Notes under the pieces: model-generated
The model's input: only the letters and a program-made list of their open reading frames with translations
The model's database searches: none
What the model was told of the DNA's origin: nothing
Shown: positions 1 to 4,303 of the stretch, in pieces
Position numbering within the stretch: the stretch's first letter is position 1
Layout: every line of letters starts with the position of its first letter
Source of the DNA: an uncultured Romboutsia sp.
GTDB lineage: Bacteria; Bacillota; Clostridia; Peptostreptococcales; Peptostreptococcaceae
Length of the DNA: 7,205 nucleotides
Assembly (NCBI GenBank): GCA_937907205.1
Contig: CALESE010000117.1
Span: 1-7,205, forward strand
Direction: 5' to 3'
Translations under genes and position numbers: made by a program

Positions 1-241
1 ATGAGATTGACTTTTAAATACGTCCTCCACTGTTTAAACATTCAACGATACAATCAAGACAAGAGCAATACAGAAATGTGTTGCTCTTTGTTGATTTAGC
101 TTCAGCTGTACTGAAGCATGAAGTACTAAAAAGCTGATAAAAAAATGAAAATTTTTTGAAAGATCTTTGAAATACTGATAAATCAAATCTATATTATATA
201 TGTAAGTTATATAAAATATAACATTTAAAATTATAATTATT
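1..241 (+). other. AT-rich leader with competing hairpins, no convincing gene
   Basis: No supported gene is seen. An ATG-initiated frame at position 1 stops at 99 (32 codons) and resembles nothing. Inverted repeats are visible: AAGAGCAA (61-68) with TTGCTCTT (81-88), and GCTTCAG (99-105) with CTGAAGC (111-117). The second hairpin is mutually exclusive with another pairing, CAGCTGTACT (103-112) with AGTAC (122-126) plus AGCTG (132-136). A run of six T follows near 152-157. The stretch could be the 3' UTR of an upstream gene or the 5' leader of the gene starting at 242. Confidence 0.4.
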
Positions 242-463
242 ATGACAAGATTAGAATCAAACATTAAGATATTGAATATTACAAAGCAACTTGCCTATAT
301 GTTTCCAGATATGAGATTCATTCAGTTGCTTACAACTATTGATGCAATTCTCGGTACTGATCAGTTCTATGAGGAATCAGAAGTTACATTGAATAGAATT
401 AAAGAGAAAATTGAGTATCAACAAAGAAGATATGATAAGTTGACTGATATTGATATTAGTTAG
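242..463 (+). CDS. small hypothetical protein (73 aa)
   Basis: I do not recognise a family. The 73-residue product has a hydrophobic first half (about residues 8-40, with FIQLLTTIDAILG) and a highly charged C-terminal half (about 43-68, with RIKEKIEYQQRRYDKL) that should form an amphipathic, possibly coiled-coil helix. There is no signal peptide or membrane segment. The ATG at 242 follows an A/T-only leader without a Shine-Dalgarno sequence, as for the other genes here. The stop is TAG followed directly by TAA. The next element downstream is tRNA-Glu after 57 bases, so the gene may be co-transcribed with the tRNA array. Balanced amino-acid composition and lack of a better antisense frame make it a likely real gene of unknown function. 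Confidence 0.65.
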   Translation: MTRLESNIKILNITKQLAYMFPDMRFIQLLTTIDAILGTDQFYEESEVTLNRIKEKIEYQQRRYDKLTDIDIS

Positions 464-520
464 TAACCAAATTAAATTCGAACCTGTTATTATTAATTGA
501 TTAATATATAAAAAATAAAT

Positions 521-592
521 GGCCGTATCGTATAGTGGTTAGTACATGTCACTTTCGATGACATTACATGAGTTCGATTCTCATTGCGGCTA
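521..592 (+). tRNA. tRNA-Glu(UUC)
   Basis: A full cloverleaf of 72 nt. The acceptor pairs GGCCGTA with TGCGGCT, with a G1:U72 wobble. The anticodon stem TGTCA/TGACA encloses loop CTTTCGA, giving UUC. The T-arm has stem ATGAG/CTCAT around TTCGATT. Discriminator A is at 592. No CCA is encoded (CGA follows). It is the first tRNA of the array and lies 11 nt before the endonuclease start codon. Confidence 0.9.
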
Positions 593-603
593 CGAAAATA
601 ACC

Positions 604-1647
604 ATGGAAATATGTAAATATTGTGGTAAAGAATTTGAAAAGAAATTATCTTTAGCAGCTCATATTGGGCATTGCAAGAGTAAACCCAATTTTATAAATA
701 GGGATTACCATTTATCTAGTAAAAAAGCAGCATTAAAAAGAAAATTAATAATAGAAAATAAAATTGCTGAAGGTGATCCAGATTATACATATAAATATCT
801 TAAAAAGGATATAAAATGTAGCTGTAAAAAATGTAATAAAGAATATATTATACATATTACCCAAAGAGATTTTGATAGAGATAATTATTCTCATTATTGT
901 TGTAATTCATGTAGAAATTCTCATATTTTAAGTGATGAAATAAAATCAAATATTTCTAATGGTATAAAAAATTCAATAAAATTTCAAATTGCCACACAAA
1001 GACAAAAAGAAAATGCAAAACGAAATAAGACAGGAAGATATAAAATATATTTTTGTAAAGTATGCGGAAAACAATTTAAATTTGATGATATAAAAGATGT
1101 AAAAGGTTTAACATATTGTTCACAAAAATGTAGATTAAAATGGTATAAAGATAATTTGGGTGGATATAGAGAAGGATCTGGAAGAGGTAAACAAGGTTGG
1201 TATAAAGGAATACATTGTGATAGTTCATGCGAATTAGCTTTTCTAGTTTATTATAAAGATCATGATTTATATATAGAAAGATGTAAAGAAAAAAGAAAAT
1301 ATATTTGGAAAGGTAAAGAACATACATATTATCCAGATTTTATAACAAATGAAGGTATTATTGAAATTAAAGGATATTCTACTGAGCAATGGAAATGTAA
1401 AGAAATGCAAAATCCTGATGTAAAAGTTTTATATAAAAATGAAATGAATAAATATCTTGACTATGTTATAAATAAATATGGAAATGATTTTATAAAATTA
1501 TATGATGGATATAATCCTAAATTAGATATAAAAAATCAGAAATATGTATTTGTTCATAATGATAAAGAGAATAGAATGATTAAAGTAGAATTATATGATG
1601 ATTTTATAAATAAAGGATATATTAAAGGTAGAAAGAAATTTAATTAA
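604..1647 (+). CDS. free-standing homing-type endonuclease, zinc fingers plus PD-(D/E)XK nuclease
   Basis: 347 residues, probably a DNA-cutting mobile-element nuclease. Domains in order: an N-terminal C2HC zinc finger (C4, C7, H20, C24); a second cysteine cluster (C74, C77, C100, C103); a third (C151, C154, C172, C176); a nuclease core with DSSCE (E210), YYPDF (D245) and IIEIKGY (E254, K256), matching the PD-(D/E)XK pattern with nine residues from Asp to Glu; and a C-terminal tail (about 313-343, VHNDKENRMIKVEL then GYIKGR) of a kind seen at the end of phage homing endonucleases. The frame is open back to an ATG at 568 inside tRNA-Glu. ATG 604 is preferred because it lies outside the tRNA and begins directly with the zinc finger. 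The gene fits tightly between tRNA-Glu (11 nt) and tRNA-Tyr (6 nt) and is visibly AT-richer than TerL, both consistent with insertion into the array. The target site is unknown. Confidence 0.82.
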   Translation: MEICKYCGKEFEKKLSLAAHIGHCKSKPNFINRDYHLSSKKAALKRKLIIENKIAEGDPDYTYKYLKKDIKCSCKKCNKEYIIHITQRDFDRDNYSHYCCNSCRNSHILSDEIKSNISNGIKNSIKFQIATQRQKENAKRNKTGRYKIYFCKVCGKQFKFDDIKDVKGLTYCSQKCRLKWYKDNLGGYREGSGRGKQGWYKGIHCDSSCELAFLVYYKDHDLYIERCKEKRKYIWKGKEHTYYPDFITNEGIIEIKGYSTEQWKCKEMQNPDVKVLYKNEMNKYLDYVINKYGNDFIKLYDGYNPKLDIKNQKYVFVHNDKENRMIKVELYDDFINKGYIKGRKKFN

Positions 1648-1653
1648 TATATT

Positions 1654-1736
1654 GGGTAGGTAGATAAGTGGTTAAAATGGCTTGACTGTAAATCAAGTAG
1701 GTCTTCCTTTCGTTGGTTCAAATCCAACCCTGCCCA
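1654..1736 (+). tRNA. tRNA-Tyr(GUA)
   Basis: A class II tRNA of 83 nt with a long variable arm (about 1698-1711). The acceptor pairs GGGTAGG with CCTGCCC. The anticodon stem CTTGA/TCAAG encloses CTGTAAA, giving GUA. The T-arm is GTTGG/CCAAC around TTCAAAT. The D-stem is weak. Discriminator A is at 1736 and no CCA is encoded. It begins 6 nt after the endonuclease stop codon. Confidence 0.92.
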
Positions 1737-1740
1737 CTGG

Positions 1741-1877
1741 GTCAAAAGAGCAAATGATAAAATCAACGCTTTACATTGCTTGCAACTAAAGTTAATCATG
1801 ACAAAGTGATGTGTGAGCAATTTAGATATAATCAACACTTTACGTTGCTTGCAACTAAAGTTATTGCGAAAGTCACA
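1741..1877 (+). repeat. tandem pair of structured repeat elements in the tRNA spacer
   Basis: A 34-bp core at 1761-1794 recurs at 1830-1863 with two substitutions. In copy 2 the core folds as ACTTTA (1837-1842) with TAAAGT (1856-1861), stacked on GTTGC (1844-1848) with GCAAC (1851-1855). Copy 1 forms the same hairpin with one wobble and one mismatch. Flanks differ in sequence but still pair: ATGAT (1754-1758) with ATCAT (1795-1799) in copy 1, and GCAAT (1817-1821) with ATTGC (1863-1867) plus TGTGA (1812-1816) with TCACA (1873-1877) in copy 2. Conserved pairing with changed sequence suggests a folded RNA. I do not recognise a known class. Confidence 0.7.
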
Positions 1878-1920
1878 TAGGAGATTGATGTGCAGCTAAC
1901 TGAGACTTTAATCAGTATTT

Positions 1921-1997
1921 GGAGTATTAAGCCCTGTTGGTAAGGGAACTAGACTGTCACTCTAGTAAAACCAAGGGTTCGAGTCCCTTATGCTCCG
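1921..1997 (+). tRNA. tRNA-Asp(GUC)
   Basis: 77 nt. The acceptor pairs GGAGTAT with ATGCTCC. The D-arm contains CCC/GGG. The anticodon stem CTAGA/TCTAG encloses CTGTCAC, giving GUC. The T-arm is AAGGG/CCCTT around TTCGAGT. Discriminator G, a known Asp identity element, is at 1997. CAA follows instead of CCA. Confidence 0.93.
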
Positions 1998-2006
1998 CAA
2001 ATAGAT

Positions 2007-2078
2007 TGGACTATGGTGTAATTGGAAACACTACAGATTTTGGTTCTGTCATTCGGAGTTCGAACCTCCGTGGTCCAA
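2007..2078 (+). tRNA. tRNA-Gln(UUG)
   Basis: 72 nt. The acceptor pairs TGGACTA with TGGTCCA. The anticodon stem ACAGA/TCTGT encloses TTTTGGT, giving UUG, which reads CAA and CAG. The T-arm is CGGAG/CTCCG around TTCGAAC. Discriminator A is at 2078 and no CCA is encoded. The anticodon is not a stop-codon suppressor, so it gives no support for recoded TAG or TAA. Confidence 0.93.
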
Positions 2079-2084
2079 CACTTT

Positions 2085-2158
2085 AGGTGGTTATATCAGT
2101 TGGTTAGATAGCTTGCCTGATAAGCAAGAGGTCATAGGTTCAAGTCCTATACCACCTA
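2085..2158 (+). tRNA. tRNA-Ile(GAU)
   Basis: 74 nt. The acceptor pairs AGGTGGT with ACCACCT perfectly. The anticodon stem CTTGC/GCAAG encloses CTGATAA, giving GAU. The T-arm is ATAGG/CCTAT around TTCAAGT. Discriminator A is at 2158 and CAA follows. Only 6 nt separate it from tRNA-Gln. Confidence 0.94.
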
Positions 2159-2196
2159 CAAAATTCTTTGAAATTTTGGATATAGTTGTTCTATAT
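2159..2196 (+). other. two small hairpins between the two tRNA-Ile genes
   Basis: CAAAATT (2159-2165) pairs with AATTTTG (2172-2178), then ATATAG (2180-2185) pairs with CTATAT (2191-2196). Both are short and AT-rich. They begin immediately after the discriminator base of tRNA-Ile(GAU) and may guide 3' end processing. No T-run follows, so terminator function is unlikely. Confidence 0.4.
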
Positions 2197-2211
2197 TTAA
2201 TATAAATAAAT

Positions 2212-2285
2212 GCTCCTGTAATTCAGTTGGTTAGAATGCGAATCTTATACATTCGAGGTCGTGGGTTCAAGTCCTACCGGGAGTA
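2212..2285 (+). tRNA. tRNA-Ile(UAU)
   Basis: 74 nt. The acceptor pairs GCTCCTG with CGGGAGT (G1:U72 wobble and one internal T:G). The anticodon stem CGAAT/ATTCG encloses CTTATAC, giving UAU, which decodes AUA directly. The T-arm is GTGGG/CCTAC around TTCAAGT. Discriminator A is at 2285 and CAA follows. Bacteria usually decode AUA with a CAU tRNA modified to lysidine by TilS, so a genuine UAU tRNA is uncommon and suits an ATA-rich phage. Confidence 0.9.
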
Positions 2286-2291
2286 CAATTA

Positions 2292-2358
2292 AACATTGAG
2301 TCTGTACCAGGGAGTACCTTAGTTCATGGAATGTTGAAAAGAGAAGTAGCGCTACCTC
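2292..2358 (+). other. structured spacer before the CAU tRNA
   Basis: AACATT (2292-2297) pairs with AATGTT (2330-2335), with CCA (2307-2309) and TGG (2327-2329) stacking inside. A second hairpin follows: GAG (2341-2343) and GTA (2346-2348) with TAC (2353-2355) and CTC (2356-2358) around GCGC. Function is unknown. I found no tRNA cloverleaf in this spacer. Confidence 0.35.
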
Positions 2359-2376
2359 ATAATATAGCACATTGAA

Positions 2377-2455
2377 GATTAGGAGAAACGGATATTTATA
2401 AATCACGTCGGTCTCATAAGCCGTACAATAGTGGGTTCGACTCCCACACCAATCA
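2377..2455 (+). tRNA. degenerate tRNA with CAU anticodon (Met-like)
   Basis: The 3' half is convincing: anticodon loop CTCATAA (CAU) on stem CGGT/GCCG, T-arm GTGGG/CCCAC around TTCGACT, then ACCAATC and discriminator A at 2455. The 5' half is poor. The only acceptor partner is GATTAGG (2377-2383), which pairs only with a bulged A or two mismatches. The D-arm region is about 24 nt with no clear stem. Position -1 is A, whereas the nine canonical tRNAs here all have T. It may be an initiator-like or elongator Met tRNA, an unusual folded form, or a decaying pseudogene. Exact 5' end is uncertain. Confidence 0.5.
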
Positions 2456-2486
2456 CTAACAGAGTAATTCACTGTGAAGAATTGAT

Positions 2487-2561
2487 TGGAACTTAGCTCA
2501 GTTGGTTAGTAGCGTCTGACTGTTAATCAGAAGGTCATGGGTTCGAGCCCCATAGTTCCAG
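2487..2561 (+). tRNA. tRNA-Asn(GUU)
   Basis: 75 nt. The acceptor pairs TGGAACT with AGTTCCA perfectly. The D-arm is standard (AGCTCAGTTGGTTAG). The anticodon stem TCTGA/TCAGA encloses CTGTTAA, giving GUU. The T-arm is ATGGG/CCCAT around TTCGAGC. Discriminator G is at 2561 and CAA follows. Confidence 0.95.
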
Positions 2562-2564
2562 CAA

Positions 2565-2690
2565 ACGGCAACGATTATTTAGAGGCGGCTTAACTGCTAC
2601 TCGAACGGATATGGTCAAGCTAATCACTTGAAGGTTCTAGTACCTGCCAATCTTATTTCATTGTATTGATACAATGAATAAGTACTAGAA
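2565..2690 (+). ncRNA. long structured RNA spacer between tRNA-Asn and tRNA-Ala
   Basis: A very long helix ends 2 nt before tRNA-Ala. TTCTAGTA (2635-2642) pairs with TACTAGAA (2683-2690), CTTATT (2652-2657) with AATAAG (2677-2682), and CATTGTAT (2659-2666) with ATACAATG (2669-2676). That is 22 base pairs with a 9-nt one-sided loop and a single bulged T. Upstream lies a 5-bp hairpin, TCAAG (2615-2619) with CTTGA (2627-2631), with a 7-nt loop. No T-run follows, so it is not a terminator. It may be a tRNA-processing signal or an independent small RNA. Confidence 0.5.
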
Positions 2691-2692
2691 AT

Positions 2693-2766
2693 GGGGATGT
2701 AGCTTAAATGGATAGAGCACTGTCCTTGCAAGACAGATGATATGGAATCATACTCCATCATCTCCA
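2693..2766 (+). tRNA. tRNA-Ala(UGC) with aberrant T-loop
   Basis: 74 nt. The acceptor pairs GGGGATG with CATCTCC and includes G3:U70, the known alanine identity pair. The anticodon stem CTGTC/GACAG encloses CTTGCAA, giving UGC. The T-stem ATGGA/TCCAT encloses ATCATAC instead of the usual TTCRANY, so positions 54 and 58 are A and T rather than T and A. Discriminator A is at 2766 and CAA follows. Confidence 0.92.
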
Positions 2767-2769
2767 CAA

Positions 2770-2897
2770 GTAATAGAGAGGACCTAGCATTTAACTAGGC
2801 GGTTGTTAGAGGTGTCAGTGCAATCTACGGGTACTCCTGATAGCTCAATGTATTACTAGAATATGGTCATGATAGTTTGCACATCTGATGCCATATT
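2770..2897 (+). ncRNA. structured RNA spacer between tRNA-Ala and tRNA-Thr
   Basis: GTAATA (2770-2775) pairs with TATTAC (2851-2856) to close a domain with two arms. One arm is CCTAG/CTAGG (2783-2799) with 7-nt loop CATTTAA. The other pairs GAGGTGTCAG (2809-2818) with CTGATAGCTC (2837-2846), nine of ten positions. A separate hairpin follows: AATATGG (2860-2866) with CCATATT (2891-2897), continued by CATGAT with ATC and ATG. The 7-nt loop lacks U33 and no T-arm follows, so it is not a tRNA. Function is unknown. Confidence 0.5.
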
Positions 2898-2908
2898 TGA
2901 TTTTATAT

Positions 2909-2981
2909 GCCATTATAGCTCAACTGGTAGAGCATCTGTTTTGTAAACAGAAGGTTATCGGATCATACCCGGTTAATGGCT
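2909..2981 (+). tRNA. tRNA-Thr(UGU) with aberrant T-loop
   Basis: 73 nt. The acceptor pairs GCCATTA with TAATGGC perfectly. The D-arm is standard. The anticodon stem TCTGT/ACAGA encloses TTTGTAA, giving UGU. The T-stem ATCGG/CCGGT encloses ATCATAC, the same non-canonical loop as in tRNA-Ala. Discriminator T is at 2981 and CTA follows. It is the last tRNA of the array, 10 nt before the terminator stem. Confidence 0.93.
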
Positions 2982-2991
2982 CTAAAAAGAA

Positions 2992-3025
2992 AAAGAGCAT
3001 TCTTAAGAATGCTCTTTGTTTTTAT
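2992..3025. terminator. bidirectional intrinsic terminator
   Basis: A perfect 26-bp palindrome at 2992-3017 (AAAGAGCATTCTT and its complement) is followed on the plus strand by GTTTTTATTT and preceded by an A-rich run that gives T's on the minus strand. It ends the plus-strand tRNA array and the convergent minus-strand gene whose stop is at 3022-3024. Confidence 0.9.
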
Positions 3026-3876
3026 TTATATGTATAAAATTGCACCCATTTATCTTTATCTTTCTTAACTTCTTCTATTAAATCCATAGCTTCATCAACT
3101 GCTTTGTTTATTGCTTTTGACAATTCTTTTGTCTCTAATGATTTATATGGATCATCATCATAGCTAGCTGAACCTGGCTTACCAATATAAAGTTGCCAAT
3201 CTCCATTTTCTTTCTTTTTACCTATTAAGAAATCTATTTCTATTCCAGCTTTCTTGTCTCTGTGTACATATTCTATCTTAAGATATTTCTCACCTTCTTT
3301 CAAATCTGTTACTTGCTTATCTGGAGCAGTAAATATCTTAAATTGAATTTTGGAACGTTGCTTAGCTTTGGCATCATCTTTAGCTCCATCTTGACCTAAT
3401 GCTGGACTACTATTATTTTCAGTATTCCCATCATCTCCTGTATCTGATGTTTCTTCTGAAGCTGCATCATCCATACCTTGACCTTCTTCCTCTCCTTCTT
3501 CTAATACATACTTTATCTTATCTTTCCAAGTCTTTCCTTCAACCATAGGAATCATCGTTATCAGATTTATAGCTTCACAATATAATTTAGGATTCTCAAT
3601 TATATTTTCTACTTTGCTAGAAAGACTTTTCACTTTCTCTATATAATCATTATTCTCTACAGTAAGTAGTATTGTAGAATCTGGATTCACGTAGCACTCC
3701 ACTGTAATAGAAGGACTATCATCATCTGACAAATACTTCAAATATTTGCCTTCATCTAATACTCCTTCATATATAATAGATCCAAACTTTTTCAGTATGC
3801 AATTATGCTCTGTCATATATTTCCATATAGATGGAGCATTATCATGCACATAACGTAATGATACAAAATTTCTCAT
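3022..3876 (-). CDS. hypothetical protein with acidic linker (284 aa)
   Basis: I do not recognise the family. The protein has two apparent globular parts joined by a low-complexity acidic linker. Residues 1-122 hold mixed strands and helices. Residues about 126-172 are rich in Glu, Asp, Gly, Ser and Asn (EEGEEEGQGMDDAASEETS). Residues 176-284 are a more basic domain (KIQFKIFTAPDKQ, then WQLYIGKPGSASYDDDPYKSLE) ending in a long charged helix (249-276). There is no signal peptide, membrane segment or recognisable catalytic motif. The ATG at 3874-3876 follows an A/T-rich leader without Shine-Dalgarno. It is a single-gene unit ending at the bidirectional terminator and transcribed divergently from the microprotein cluster. 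It could be a structural, scaffold-like or DNA-associated protein, but nothing in the sequence decides. Confidence 0.85.
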   Translation of the reverse strand: MRNFVSLRYVHDNAPSIWKYMTEHNCILKKFGSIIYEGVLDEGKYLKYLSDDDSPSITVECYVNPDSTILLTVENNDYIEKVKSLSSKVENIIENPKLYCEAINLITMIPMVEGKTWKDKIKYVLEEGEEEGQGMDDAASEETSDTGDDGNTENNSSPALGQDGAKDDAKAKQRSKIQFKIFTAPDKQVTDLKEGEKYLKIEYVHRDKKAGIEIDFLIGKKKENGDWQLYIGKPGSASYDDDPYKSLETKELSKAINKAVDEAMDLIEEVKKDKDKWVQFYTYK

Positions 3877-4057
3877 ATTTAAAAATTGCTAGACAATTTA
3901 ATCTTTTGATTCCAATCAAATTAAAAATAAATTTATCATTGGAATTGACCTACATCAATTAATTATGGGATTTTCAAAAATTTTCTTTATTTTTATAACT
4001 GTTTTTTAAACCCAAATCTATATTTAATTTGAATGATAAATATATAATGTATTAATC
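3877..4057. promoter_or_regulatory. divergent intergenic region with inverted repeat
   Basis: This separates the minus-strand gene from the plus-strand microprotein cluster and must hold promoters both ways. ATTCCAAT (3909-3916) is inverted as ATTGGAAT (3938-3945), a plausible operator, and TTGATT/AATCAA (3906-3919) is nested in the left arm. TTAATTTG occurs upstream of both start sites (plus strand 4023-4031 region, minus strand 3917-3924), 7 of 8 like the Bacteroidota -7 element TAnnTTTG, but no matching -33 element is clear. Confidence 0.35.
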
Positions 4058-4156
4058 ATGAAGATATTAAAGAAAATAGGAGATCTCTATTTGAAGGTAA
4101 TTGCATTATCAATATGCTATTCATCAAATGAGATGAATTATAAAAACAAAACATAA
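4058..4156 (+). CDS. candidate microprotein a (32 aa)
   Basis: A short frame starting MKILKKIGDLYLKVIALS, with a basic N-terminus, a short hydrophobic stretch (about 11-20) and a polar tail. It is the first of three consecutive tiny plus-strand frames. Five bases separate it from the next. There is no Shine-Dalgarno, as elsewhere here. Length alone makes it unprovable; the support is its place in a tandem set of similar basic peptides between a divergent promoter region and a terminator. Confidence 0.35.
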   Translation: MKILKKIGDLYLKVIALSICYSSNEMNYKNKT

Positions 4157-4161
4157 AAGAA

Positions 4162-4260
4162 ATGAAAACTATGAAGAAGTTAATTAAGAAATTTTGGAAT
4201 TCATACAAGGAAGCTATGGCTATGTATGGTGAAGCAATGACCATGTCAAGATCAATTTAA
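4162..4260 (+). CDS. candidate microprotein b (32 aa)
   Basis: A 32-residue basic, Met-rich peptide, MKTMKKLIKKFWNSYKEAM onward, that can form an amphipathic helix. Its N-terminus matches candidate c (MRTMKK), also at DNA level (ATGARAACTATGAAGAA), which suggests duplication. The stop TAA is at 4258-4260. An inverted repeat, ACATCAA/TTGATGT (4264-4280), follows without a T-run. Function is unknown. Confidence 0.45.
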   Translation: MKTMKKLIKKFWNSYKEAMAMYGEAMTMSRSI

Positions 4261-4303
4261 TGAACATCAATTGTTGATGTCCACAAAAACAATTTAATTA
4301 AAA

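Noticed and set aside
461..466. TAG stop as a sign of recoded TAG
   Set aside because: It is followed at once by TAA, no tRNA with a CUA anticodon is present, and no gene needs TAG read-through.
1644..1838. Minus-strand frame with a WAGLDLNQR stretch
   Set aside because: It is antisense to tRNA-Tyr. The GLDLNQR-type string is a well-known artefact of translating the complement of tRNA T-arms.
1761..1863. CRISPR array
   Set aside because: Only two repeat copies exist, they are imperfect, and the spacing sequence itself takes part in conserved pairing. There are no cas genes.
2245..2472. Minus-strand frame ending in VGLEPTTSNV
   Set aside because: It is antisense to tRNA-Ile(UAU) and the CAU tRNA; GLEPTT is another tRNA-complement artefact.
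2615..2631. Anticodon-like arm with loop CTAATCA
   Set aside because: Stem and loop sizes fit a tRNA, but the nearby T-arm-like sequence has an 8-nt loop and a mismatched stem, and no acceptor pairing exists.
2783..2799. Lys-like anticodon arm with loop CATTTAA
   Set aside because: Position 33 is A instead of T and no T-arm or acceptor stem can be paired around it.
1654..2981. Group I intron or permuted tRNA explaining the CAU gene
   Set aside because: No matching 5' half (GATTGGT plus D-arm) was found upstream, and the GATTGG downstream belongs to the leader and start of tRNA-Asn.
4056..4244. Minus-strand hydrophobic 62-residue frame
   Set aside because: It is the complement of Lys-rich plus-strand microprotein frames, which explains the Phe and Ile content. 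It has no leader or terminator support.
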